From Plantago elongata (Eukaryota > Streptophyta > Magnoliopsida > Lamiales > Plantaginaceae): a stretch of DNA of 20,907 nucleotides. Under the pieces are notes generated by a model. It saw only the letters and a list, made by a program, of their open reading frames with translations, had not been told where the DNA came from and ran no database searches. This document shows positions 9,980 to 18,963 of this stretch, piece by piece (within the stretch, counting starts at the first letter, position 1; each line of letters begins with the position of its first letter). The stretch is taken from assembly GCA_036897095.1 (NCBI GenBank), contig JAYMSP010003141.1, positions 1 to 20,907 of the forward strand, read 5' to 3'. The position numbers and the translations under genes are program-made.

Positions 9980-10765
9980 GTTGGGCCCAAGAGGCACCCT
10001 TGCTTTTAAATGGGCAAAGACCTAGGTGTTCCTACACACGCACCCGCCTGGCTCCGCCATGAGCCGAGCCCGGGCCCAGGTCGAGGGTCGTAGGTTCCGC
10101 GGGCTGTCTAAGGCTGATTATAATCGTTTTGGTCTAGAAACATATTTTGTTTGGTCAAGTCCAAACGAAATCTGAAACAGAAAAGGCCCTACCCGGTTGG
10201 GCTCTGCAGAACGAATATGTCCGTAAAAAAATATTCAAAAGTTGTGTCTGTGGACCTCTTCGCCGAAGGCCGCATCTATTAAGATTGTAACTCTTCCAAA
10301 TTATAAATAGGACCCCCCAGGTTCGGATTTAACACACAGAATTCAATCCTTCTTTCCTTCTCTACTTTATCTCTCCATAGCCTCAACTTTCTATTCTGCC
10401 TAGTTTGTCAAGTTAGTAATTCAATGCTAGAATTATAACTTTCTGATGTTCTGTCTTGGGAGACTGATTGTTGTTAACCGTAAGCACCAGAGTGGGGAAA
10501 ACAAAGTCTTAAGGACCGAGGGCCACCTTCTGCTCATCAGATTACTTTCTACAATCTGTTTTCAAACCACATCTTCATACACCCATTCCAGAACCAACAT
10601 ACTCATAAATAGTCCATTTGCTTATGTCCATAAACCAACTCTACTTTTCCATTTCCCGATCACATTCACTATTTCATAGGTTTCAAGGGCACGATTTATA
10701 TTTTTAAGCTCAAAAGAACCAGCTAAACCTCTAAACATACTGCTTAGAATCTGATCCAAGAGTAT
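9980..10765. repeat. Array unit 7
   Basis: TATAAATA at 10302-10309; GLR exon copy 10603-10762. Close relative of units 6 and 8 by shared variants. Confidence 0.9.
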
Positions 10766-11554
10766 GTTGGGCCCTTGGGGCACCCATGCTTTTAAAGGTG
10801 CAAAGACCTAAGTGCTCCTACACACGCACCCGCCTGGCTCCGCCATGAGCCGAGCCCTGGCCCAAGTCGACAGTTTTAGGGTCCGCGTTCGTTGTCAAAG
10901 GCTGAGTATAATCGTTTTGGTCTAGAAACATATTCTGTTTGGTCAGGTCCAAAAGAAATCTGAAACAGAAAAGGCCCTACCCGGTTGCGCTATGTAGAAC
11001 GCGTCTGTCCATAAAAAAATATTCAAAAGTAGTGTCTGTGGACCTGTTCGCAAAAGGCCGCATCTATTAAGATTACAACTCTTCCAAATTATAAATAGGA
11101 CCCCCCTAGGTTCGGATTTAACACACAGAATTCAATCTTTCTTTCATTCTCTACTTTCTCTCTACATAGCCTCAACTTTCAATTCTGCCTAGTTTGTCAA
11201 GTTATTAATTCAGTGCTAGAATTCTAACTTTCTGATGTTCTTTCTTGGGAGACTGATTGCTGTTAACCGTAAGCACCAGAGCGGGAAAAACAAAGTCTTA
11301 AGGACCGAGGGCCACCTTCTGCTCATCAGATTACTTTCTACAATCTATTTTCAAACCACATCTTCATACACCCACTCCAGAACCAACATACTCATAAATA
11401 GTCCATTTGCAAATGTCAATAAACCAACTCTACTTTTCCATTTCCCGATCACATTCACTGTTTCGTAGGTTTCAAGGACACGATTTATATTCTTAAGCTC
11501 AAAAGAACCAGCTATACCTCTAAACATACTGCTTAGAATCTGATCCAAGAGTAT
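10766..11554. repeat. Array unit 8
   Basis: TATAAATA at 11090-11097; GLR exon copy 11392-11551, open minus-strand frame 11351-11572. Belongs to the 6-7-8 subgroup. Confidence 0.9.
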
Positions 11555-12343
11555 TTTTGGCCCTTCGGGCACCCATGCTTTTAAAGGGGCAAAGACCTAG
11601 GTGCTCCTACACACGCACCCGCCTGGTTCCGCCAGGAGCCGGGCCCGGGCCCTGGTCGAGGGTCAAAGACTTCGCGGGTTCGTTGTATAGGGCTGAGTAT
11701 AATCGTTTTGGGCCAGAAACATATTATGTTTGGTCTGGTCCAAACGAAATCTGAAATAGAAGAGGCCCAACCCGGTTGGGCTCTGCAGAACGAATTTGTT
11801 CGTAAAAAAAAATTCGAAAGTTGTGTCTATGGGCCTGTTCGCAGATGGCCGCATCTTTTTAGATTGCAACTCTTCCAAATTATAAATAGGACCCCCCACG
11901 TTCGGATTTAACACACATAATTTAATCCTTCTTTCCTTCTCTACTTTCTTTCTACATAGCCTCAACTTTCTATTCTGCCTCGTTTGTCAAATTAGTAATT
12001 CAGTGCTAGAATTCTAACTATCTGATGTTCTATCTTGGGAGACTGATTGTTGTTAACCGTAAGCACCAGAGCGAGGCAAACAAAGTCTTAAGGATGGAGG
12101 GCCACCTTCTGTTCAGCAGATTACTTTCTACTCTCTATTTTCAATGATATCTTCATACACCCACTCCAGAACCAACATACTCATAAATAGTCCATTTGCC
12201 AATGTCCATAAACCAACTCTCCATTCCCATTTCCTGATCACATTAAGTATTTCGTAGGTTTCAAGGGCACGCTTTATATTCTTAAGCTAAAAAGAACCAG
12301 CTACACCACAAAACATACTGTTTAGAATCTGATCCAAGAGTAT
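11555..12343. repeat. Array unit 9
   Basis: TATAAATA at 11881-11888; GLR exon copy 12181-12340. Has an intact GAGCCGGGCCCGGGCCC block near 11635-11652. Confidence 0.9.
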
Positions 12344-13072
12344 GTTGGGCCCTTGGGGCACCCATGCTTTTAAAGGGGCAAAGACCTAGGTCGTAAGAGC
12401 CGCGGGTTCGCTGTCTAAGGCAGAGTATAATCTTTTTGTGCTAGGAACTTATTCAGTTTGGACAGGCCCAAATGAATTCTGAAACAGAAGAAGCCCAACT
12501 TGGTTGGGCTCTGTAGAACGAATTTGTTCGTCAAAAAATATTCAAAAGTTGTGTCTATGCACTTGTTCGCAAAAGGCCGCATCTATTCATATTGCAACTC
12601 TTCCAAATTATAAATAGGACCCCCCAGGTTAAGATTTAACACACATAATTCAATCCTTCTTTCCTTCTCTACTTTCTCTCTACATAGCCTGAACTTTCTA
12701 TTCTGCCTAGTTTGTCAAGCTAGTAATTCAGTGCTTGAATTTTAACTTTCTGCTGTTATATCTTGGGAGACTGATTGTTGTTAACCGTAAGCACCAGAGC
12801 TAGGCAAACAAAGTCTTAAGGACCGAGGGCCACCTTCTACTCAGTAGATTACTTTCTACTCTCTATTTTCAAACCATATCTTCATACACCCACTCCATAA
12901 CCAACATACTCATTAATAGTCCATTTGCCAATGTACATAAACCAAATCTCCTTTCCCATTTCCCGATCACATTCACTATTTCATAGGTTTTAAGGGCACG
13001 ATTTATATTCTTGAGTCCAAAAGAACCAGCTAAACCACTAAACATATTGCTTAGACTCTGATCCAAGAGTTT
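12344..13072. repeat. Array unit 10 (short unit)
   Basis: Shorter by about 60 bp: sequence between GACCTAGGT and CGTA, including the whole GC-rich block, is missing at 12390/12391, with short homology (GGT) at the break. TATAAATA at 12609-12616; GLR exon copy 12910-13069, open minus-strand frame 12869-13090. Confidence 0.9.
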
Positions 13073-13849
13073 ATTTAGCCCTTGGGGCACCCATGCTTTT
13101 AAAGGGGCAAAGACCTAGGTGCTCTTACACACAAACCAGCCTGGCTCGCTAGGAGCCGGACCTGGGTTGAGGGTCGTACGGTCTGCGGGTTCGCTGTCTA
13201 GGGTTGAGTTAAATCTTATTGGGCCAGATACATATTATGTTTGCTCAGGTCCAAATGAAATCTGAAACAGAAGAGGCCCAACTCGGTTGGGTTCTGTAGA
13301 ACGAATTTGTTCGTCAAAAAATTCGAAAGTTGTGTTTGTGGACCTGTTCGCAAAGGGCCGCATCTATTCAGATATCAACTTTTCCAAATTTTAAATAGGA
13401 CCCCTCTAGGTTCGGATTTGACACGCAGAATTCAATCCTTCTTTCCTTCTCTACTTTCTCTCTACATTCTGAACTTTCTATTCTGCCTAGTTTGTCCAGT
13501 TAGTAATGCAGTGCTAGAATTCTAACTTTCTTCTGTTCTATCTTGGGAGACTGATTGTTGTTAACCATAAGCACCAGAGCGGGGCAAACAAAGTCTTAAG
13601 GACCGAGGGCCATCTTCTACTCAACAGATTACTTTCTACTCTCTGTTTTCGAACCACATCTTCATACACCCACTCCAGAACCAACATACTCATAGATAGT
13701 CCATTTTCCAATGTCCATAAACTAACTCTCCTTTCCCATTTCCCGATCACATTCACTATTTCATAGGTTTCAAGGGCAAGTTTTCTATTTTTAAGCTCAA
13801 AAGAACCATCTAGACCCCTAAACATACTACCTAGAATCTGATCCATGAG
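13073..13849. repeat. Array unit 11 (right edge, contiguous with GLR exon)
   Basis: TATA-type box weakened to TTTAAATA (13390-13397). Its GLR exon piece (13690-13849) is continuous with the exon to the right: the junction ATGAG is followed by ATCTTGACC, not by TATGTTGGG. This unit therefore holds the original exon end. Confidence 0.9.
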
Positions 13850-14998
13850 ATCTTGACCACTTTCAGAAATTCTTGAGCAAGCAGAATCCAGCAGATTTCA
13901 TCTGAACCAATCTACATTTATTTTCACGTCGGCCTTCTCAACAGCATGCGCTAATGCCCATACACCATATATACTTAACTCTCTACTTTCAAAATTAGAT
14001 TCACTTCTCCACCTCGAAGTGAAATCTTGAAGCTTACTTGAAGATGAAATGTAAGATCTGAAACCAAGTACACCTTGCATTCTCTCATGAACTGAAGAAT
14101 CCTGTACACCTAGAAAATTCGTGGTCTTGCAAGTTACAATCCATGCAAATCCGTTACTCATCCTCCTCAACAAATTTGCACTTACAATTACTCGTGACAC
14201 AAGAGAAGGTGACAGGTGCACAATAATAACTAAAGTTTTCATTTTCATGATTTTCCAAAGCTCATTAACAATTTGGTAGTCTGTGGCCTTAAGAGAAATG
14301 GGTGCTTGGTACCTGATAATAATGTTTCCTCATGTAAAATATTTTGTAGTATAAGTTTAACTTGCCTCGCATCTGCCATATCCTCATGCATAATTATGCA
14401 ATCCTTCCACTCAAAGGGCTCGCTAAGACTAGAAATACCATGGAATTCAGTGGTCTCATCTCCTGCAACTTGCAAATAATAAGGATATTCATCAAATGAT
14501 GGTAGTGGAGAAAATGATAACAATGGAACATGAGCTTTGTCCACAAGATTCATAAACAATTCGTTGTTTGATAATATAGGCACTATGAGATCATGGACAT
14601 TAAATGTCTCCAAAAGATCAATAGTTGTAGCAGAACGTATAAGCAACCATGTTAGAATATATAAATTATACTCTTCTGAGGTTACCAAAAAAATAATTGT
14701 CAACGAAGAATTACCAACATATATGGACTCCAAAGGATCACCACCGGAATCTCTTATTTGAAGATTAATCCTAGTAATGTAATGATCGGTATAAAAATCG
14801 TTGACCGCTATGGTAATACAACTCTCAACGACTTTCCCAAGCCATGATCCCATATCAACAATCACACCAATGTTCGTTCTGATCACGTATAAAATCGACA
14901 GAACCAACAATCTTATCGTCCTTCTTAAGAACATTAGAAGGACGACCACAACAACCAAAGAGCAGCAAGGAAAAAACTATCAGATGGATTTTCATCAT
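13690..14998 (-). pseudogene. GLR pseudogene, signal peptide and amino-terminal ligand-binding domain
   Basis: Glutamate receptor-like proteins are plant cation channels of about 900 residues. The ATG at 14998 begins a signal peptide (MMKIHLIVFSLLLFGCC). The ligand-binding (ANF-receptor) fold follows: NIGVIVDMGSWLGK, then HVPLLSFSPLPS, then a TLVIIVHLSPSLVSR strand, FAWIVT, ERMQGVLGFRSY, and, inside array unit 11, GLDGSFELKN and YEIVNVIGKWERR. Lesions: a frame change near 14873-14890, another near 14303-14325, and an in-frame TGA at 13898-13900. About 30 extra codons follow GDPLES (near 14630-14730), possibly a retained intron. The exon ends at a donor-like GTATGT (13684-13689), but this donor would not keep frame with the exon at 4829, so the true donor may differ or an indel intervened. 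Clade within GLRs not determined. Confidence 0.85.
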
Positions 14999-15340
14999 CT
15001 CTCCAACTCCCTAGAATGTTAGCCGAATTAAGGATTTAGTATCGGTACACGCAAAAACTTTCTGAAATCGTCTTCGTTGAAAATGAAGCTTATTAACAAG
15101 TAAAAATTGACATAAAGAAATAAGAAAGTCATTTTACATTCAATGTTTACTTTTTGATTTGACAGAGATACTAGATAACCAGATAAATACTTGAGCAACA
15201 TGTCAATGTCAATGAGAAGAAATTGGAAAATTTCTGGAGCATTTCATCGAACATCTTATAGACACTTGCTTCTTGGAATAAACAACCACATGAAGTCACA
15301 ACTGAGAGAAAAGTAATTAAACTTAATTCATTAGGGCTTG
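14999..15340. other. 5' flank of the GLR pseudogene
   Basis: AT-rich sequence upstream of the GLR start. I see no gene or clear repeat in it. It would include the promoter of the ancestral GLR gene on the minus strand, but no convincing TATA box stands out. Confidence 0.4.
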
Positions 15341-15700
15341 CTTGGTTTGGAGGTGTGTTGGCTTGGTCAAACTACACTTGTTATGCACGAAATTAGAAAC
15401 GCGACTAGTGGTGTAGTTTGACCAGATTTCGTGAGAGTTTTAGGTGCTTGGATTGATGTATACTGGCGCGTTTGAGGTGTCGCTTTCATGGCCGAAACAC
15501 ACAATTTTTTGCACATTTGATGATTGGTTTAGTTGTGTTTGTGTACGTGGGGTCCATTTTTTCAATAAAAGTGACACTTTAGAAGCAGAATTGATTTTTT
15601 TGCTTGGTATGGTGTAATTGTGTTTAATGAGTAATGTGTGCTATTGATTGTTTTTGTTTAGACTTGGATAATAGACCACAATTCCAATAATTTTTTTTCT
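15340..15700. repeat. Repeat-like non-coding segment with 14-bp inverted repeat
   Basis: Contains the perfect inverted repeat TGGTCAAACTACAC (15364-15377) / GTGTAGTTTGACCA (15411-15424) with a 33-bp loop. It also contains several GCTTGG-led direct repeats (about 15349, 15362, 15448 and 15601). The GT-rich wording resembles small non-autonomous DNA transposons common in plant gene flanks, but no matching pair of terminal repeats was found, so the class is undecided. Confidence 0.4.
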
Positions 15701-15963
15701 AAATTACATCGTGCGCAAATAAATTAGACGGATTACGTAGACTGATGAATCATACATAAAGCAACTAATGATTAAAGTGCCAAATATTCGACAACGATAC
15801 AAGGAGGAGGATTGATGGACGAATGTGTTAAATCGAACTCTTAATTCTAGACGAACACAATCCACATAAACATAATTAAACAGATTGCTCCAACAATGGC
15901 ATTTTTCGAACATGTTGAATACGAATATGAAGTGTCATGAATCTGACCAACGTTTGCTGCTGG

Positions 15964-16430
15964 TCAATGGGTTTTCGTGATCGACGAGCTTGCCTCACTT
16001 CCGGGACAGTGATTATCTAAATGCGAGATCACTTCGAAAGCTGATTGTGTCTTAATTTGTCTATGCATTTCCACTATGACTACTTCCGTTTTCAGGAGCT
16101 CGGCCTTTAACTGCTGATTCTCATTCCTCAAGTTGACGATGATCCGACGATATCGTTCCGGCAATTTTTCGTCGATCCATTCCCAAAAATCACAACCTCG
16201 GGTCAACTGATAAACACCCATATATAACCAATCACTAAGAATTGATGATACATGACACATGATTATCTTCAAGAATCATACGAGGAAGACATGAAATTAC
16301 CTTGTATCTTTCGCATTTGATGAATCATCGGTATGGATTTGGGTCCGTATTGGAGAAGAATTGGTGAATTCCCGACTCAAAAACATGAATTTGAGCAGTT
16401 CATCTTTCCATCGTTGAGTTTGCAGTGAAA
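15964..16430 (-). pseudogene. GRF-type zinc-finger protein pseudogene
   Basis: The second exon (15964-16206) reads LTRGCDFWEWIDEKLPERYR, then a leucine-rich coiled coil (RNENQQLKAELL). GCxFxEWID is the end of the plant GRF zinc finger, a small nucleic-acid-binding domain, and a coiled-coil tail is usual in these short plant proteins. The first exon, translated in the matching frame upstream of a 94-bp intron (16207-16300, GTAATTTC...TATCAG), gives NTDPNPYR, a stop (TGA) and FIKCERYK. This fits the NPGRRF..C..Y pattern of the family with Arg changed to stop. A further TGA follows the first candidate ATG (near 16420) and the N-terminal cysteines are gone. The gene is degenerate and probably a relic. 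Confidence 0.65.
16207..16300 (-). other. Intron of the GRF zinc-finger pseudogene
   Basis: It has a minus-strand donor GTAATTTC and acceptor TTTATCAG. Splicing joins CERYK and LTRGCDFWEW in frame (phase 0), giving the expected spacing between the last two zinc ligands of the GRF finger. A retained intron argues that this copy is not a processed retrocopy. Confidence 0.6.
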
Positions 16431-16530
16431 GGGTGATTTTTGATTTGGGGGTTTTATGGAGGATGAACCCTAGTTGATGATTTTCCCTCCAAATGTGTTG
16501 TATTGGGCTAAATATTGGCACCAGCTGCAA

Positions 16531-17220
16531 TGAGAATTGGGCTTCACGCCCAAATCAGAAGCAATAGTCGGCCCGATTAATGTGATCTTTAATAGGTTCT
16601 TCGTTTACGGATACTTCAAAGAGATGTACGTAAAATAGTTGTCGGACGCGTCATATGTATAGGGTGTGGATCTATTTAAGGTTTCGACTTATGTTTTTAA
16701 ATCGTTGTATCATATGATTCTTAAATGTATAAGTAAATTACTTTACGTAGGTACGATCGCTTTAGGAATGTTATTTGTACCTGAGCAATGGTTCGACTTG
16801 TTCATGTTCCCGATTAATGTTTGGACTTGTATTTTGTGTCAAGAGACAATTGTTGGACTGTCATGGACTCCCAATGATCATAAGTGCACTTGGACATCGT
16901 TACGGCTACTCAGATTTGAATTTTATTTGTGTCGAGTCATAGTTTATTTTGAAGTCGTTTTCGTCTAAAATATTGTTCAAAATGACATTATCAATCAGCC
17001 AGTATATTAATTCGAAGAATTTTTTGCTCGACTCGTGTATTGTTCCGACTAACATAGTTCGACTCGTACACGTAGCTACATTATTACAATGCCATTTAAA
17101 TTGTTAAAATCTTTGAAAAACTCAAAAGTAGTAATCATGACTGTTATGGAAAGTTGTGATGGTTAATTTCTTCCAATTAATATACTGGTTGAACTAACAA
17201 ACGTCTCTTCCCATACTCAA
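16531..17220. other. Non-coding stretch
   Basis: AT-rich with no recognisable domain. A 100-codon plus-strand frame (16666-16968) has no family signature and irregular composition. I treat it as chance. Confidence 0.4.
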
Positions 17221-17239
17221 CCTTTCAGTCGACAATTCT

Positions 17240-17410
17240 TTGCATAATTTCCTTCTCGATTCTTCACCAGACCTTCACCTTGCTCATGAGAAATTGTTGG
17301 ACTCTTTGAAGGCATCGATGTCGTCTGTTCAGAGAAGAAATGGCACTGGTCCGGGTACCGGAATTCCTAAACACCGCGGCCCTCACTGTGGGAAGAGGAT
17401 TATCAGAGGT
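17240..17410 (+). CDS. Unassigned coding-like exon
   Basis: The open frame reads SSPDLHLAHEKLLDSLKA, then MSSVQRRNGTGPGTGIPKHR and GPHCGKRIIRG, ending at a good donor (CAGAG before GTAAATC, about 17409). Base composition rises to balanced codon use compared with the AT-rich surroundings, which is the main reason to call it. If the internal Met (17318) is the start, this is a short first exon encoding a basic Gly/Arg-rich N-terminus. I do not recognise the family. It lies 1.55 kb upstream of the TOL exon on the same strand, but nothing shows that the two are spliced together. Confidence 0.35.
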
Positions 17411-17513
17411 AAATCAAAAAACCTTATTCTTGAAGTTTTTCTTCATTTCAAGTCGATTTCGGTTGAGATAAGATGCATGCATGATATATGAAGTTTTTTG
17501 AATGGAATTCTTT

Positions 17514-17667
17514 AGGGGCTGATTGGAGTAGCACTATAATGTCCATTTGGATGGGATTTAGGGATTTTGTGTTTGGTATGGCATTCAAATGCTGAAGATT
17601 GAAATGGCTCCACTATTGCAACATTTTGCAAGCAGGCTATAGTTTATTTGCACACAATCAGTTCCCA
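17514..17667. mobile_element. Possible MITE-like element
   Basis: Begins AGGGGCTGATTGG and ends CAATCAGTTCCC. The ends are imperfect inverted repeats (GGGGCTGATTG against GGGAACTGATTG) about 150 bp apart. GTTTGG-rich wording inside is typical of short plant DNA transposons. No clear target duplication. Confidence 0.3.
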
Positions 17668-17799
17668 ATCAAACCAATCATACTAATCAAATCAACTCAA
17701 ACATCATACACCCAATTTACATACAATTTACACCCAATTTGCAGAATCAAACTCAAACATAAAGACAAATATGAAATGAAAGTGCAGAAAAAACATTGA

Positions 17800-18257
17800 G
17801 TAGGGCGGTGGCGTGGATCTACTCATGGATTTGGCGGCGAAGGTGGTGGGTATGGTGGTGGTGGTGGTGGCGGACCATGGCGGTTTGCAGAGATGATGTG
17901 GTGACAAAGCGGCGCGGTTCTAGTCGGTGGTGGTGTGTGGAGACAGCGATGGGTGGTGGTCGATGGGTTTTTGATTCTCCGAACCGATTGGGTGATAGTA
18001 GCGGTTTGAGATAGAGGAGAGAGGTAGGTGGTGGTGTGAGGTAGAGAAGGGAGGTGGTGGCGGCGGTCTATGGCGGAGGAGAAGATATCGAGGTGGGTGG
18101 TGGTGTGGCGGTGTGAGGCAGAGAGGTGGGTGGTGGTGTGAGAGACATAGGAGAGAGGTAAGTGGTGGTGTGGCGGTGTGAGGAGGGAGGTGGTGGCGGT
18201 GGCAGAGGAGAAGACGGTGCGGGGGGTGTCGGAGGGGGGGGGTGGGGGGGTGGGGTG
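17800..18257. repeat. G-rich GGT minisatellite
   Basis: The plus strand is made almost entirely of GGT, GTGG and GAG words. Within it a 32-33 bp period is visible, with AGGTGGGTGG-like unit starts at 18091, 18124, 18156 and 18188 and looser copies at 18022 and 18052. It ends in a G-run near 18229-18255. Long open frames here on both strands (His/Pro/Thr-rich on the minus strand) follow from the composition and are not genes. Many GGG/GG tracts give G-quadruplex potential. Confidence 0.85.
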
Positions 18258-18963
18258 TGTCTTTCCTATTTGCATCTAGAATTTCCTTCAAGATAGTTTC
18301 GAGAAAAATATATGCAACTTATAAATGTGTCATGCGCCTTAGAATTCTTCCCCAACTTGAATCAATATCAAGTCCTCTCAGATTCATTTTACTTTTCTTC
18401 TTTCAGTTAATTTCAGCATTCATCTCTATTACAAGTTAGAGTTTTAGATGTAACCATAAGCTAATGGCATACATCATGAGGAAAGTGAGTACTTGTTTTC
18501 CATTCATATTGGCCACATATATTCGGCATGGTTTTTGTTTTCCTTGAGATGGTGAAAGGAGAGTTATTTTAATTTGTTGTAAATTACAAAAAAAACTCAA
18601 CTGATGGTTTATACCGACAGAGACATCAACTCATGTGGTAAATAACAGAAAGACACCATGAGATATGAGTGAGTTGAGCTTATATTTGTGGTATGACCGT
18701 GAGCCTCCTTGGGTATTGTTTTCCTTTTTCTGTAACTAGAGTAGTAAAACTTCAACTCTATGAGTGAAAGTTGTGAGATTTTACCTTTCTTTTTCCAGAT
18801 ATTTCACTTCTGTTTTACAGATGGAGTGTCTGTTTAATTTCCCAAAGATGCCATATTTCAAATCTCGATTGACTTTCCCCCCCTCATCTTCATTTTACGA
18901 TCTGGGTACAATAGTCTGCTTACACCAGTTAACAGTCTGAAATCACACTCTTTTTCATGAAAG
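18258..18963. other. Non-coding, intron-like stretch before the TOL exon
   Basis: No VHS-encoding or other exons recognised. It includes an AATTACAAAAAAAACTCAACTG-like stretch near 18580-18660, similar in wording to 19715-19790, suggesting dispersed repeats. It ends in a pyrimidine-rich acceptor at 18962-18963. Confidence 0.4.

Larger units (their letters stand above)
5594..13397 (+). promoter_or_regulatory. Repeated TATA boxes facing opposite to the GLR gene
   Basis: Nine units carry TATAAATA or the close variant TATAAATT on the plus strand (5594, 6389, 7169, 8730, 9517, 10302, 11090, 11881, 12609). Unit 4 has TATATAAG (7943) and unit 11 has TTTAAATA (13390). Each is followed by a CT-rich, mostly ATG-free stretch of about 130 bp and preceded by paired TGGGC/GCCCA motifs, like the site II elements of plant promoters. 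The layout resembles a plant core promoter or an LTR U3-R segment. A transcript would read antisense through the GLR exon copy 300 bp downstream. Activity is not shown by the sequence. Confidence 0.45.
4830..13689 (-). other. Inferred GLR intron expanded by the tandem array
   Basis: It is bounded on the minus strand by a GTATGT donor-like site (13684-13689) and a TTCTAGCAG acceptor (from 4830). It contains ten extra exon copies, eleven copies of the intron start, and the two-copy repeat at 4846-5201. Removing the ten extra units would leave an intron of roughly 1.1 kb, an ordinary size. Splicing itself is inferred. Confidence 0.55.
5305..13849. repeat. Tandem array of 11 units: GLR exon piece + intron with promoter-like block
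   Basis: Anchor words recur in every unit, for example the block around TGTTGTTAACCGTAAGCACC at 5761, 6556, 7336, 8108, 8895, 9683, 10469, 11258, 12048, 12776 and 13556. Spacings are 795, 780, 772, 787, 788, 786, 789, 790, 728 and 780 bp. On the plus strand each unit contains: TTGGGGCACCCATGC, a GC-rich block (GGGCCCGGG) in most units, a GAGTATAATC block, paired GGCCCAAC/GTTGGGCTC motifs, TATAAATAGGAC, a pyrimidine-rich tract, the anchor, then about 160 bp antisense to a GLR exon. Unit 11 continues without a break into the upstream GLR exon (13850 onward), and unit 1 abuts downstream intron sequence. The array therefore amplified an exon/intron junction in place. Confidence 0.95.

Noticed and set aside
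5305-13849. CRISPR-like or phage-type repeat system
   Set aside because: Units are about 780 bp, carry plant GLR exon pieces and have no short repeat-spacer structure. The window is plant nuclear DNA.
5305-13849. The whole unit as a solo LTR of a retrotransposon
   Set aside because: TATA box and CT-rich leader look LTR-like, but no TG...CA boundaries with target duplications or primer binding site could be set, and the unit includes a GLR exon. An old LTR fragment inside the original intron remains possible.
15704-15913. 69-codon minus-strand frame next to the GRF relic
   Set aside because: No similarity recognised and it follows the natural stop of the GRF frame. Probably chance.
16666-16968. 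100-codon hydrophobic frame
   Set aside because: No family signature, AT-driven composition, and no convincing start or splice context.
17823-18291. Long His/Pro/Thr-rich frames on the minus strand
   Set aside because: They arise from the GGT-rich minisatellite composition. Two overlapping frames are open at once, as expected for low-complexity DNA.
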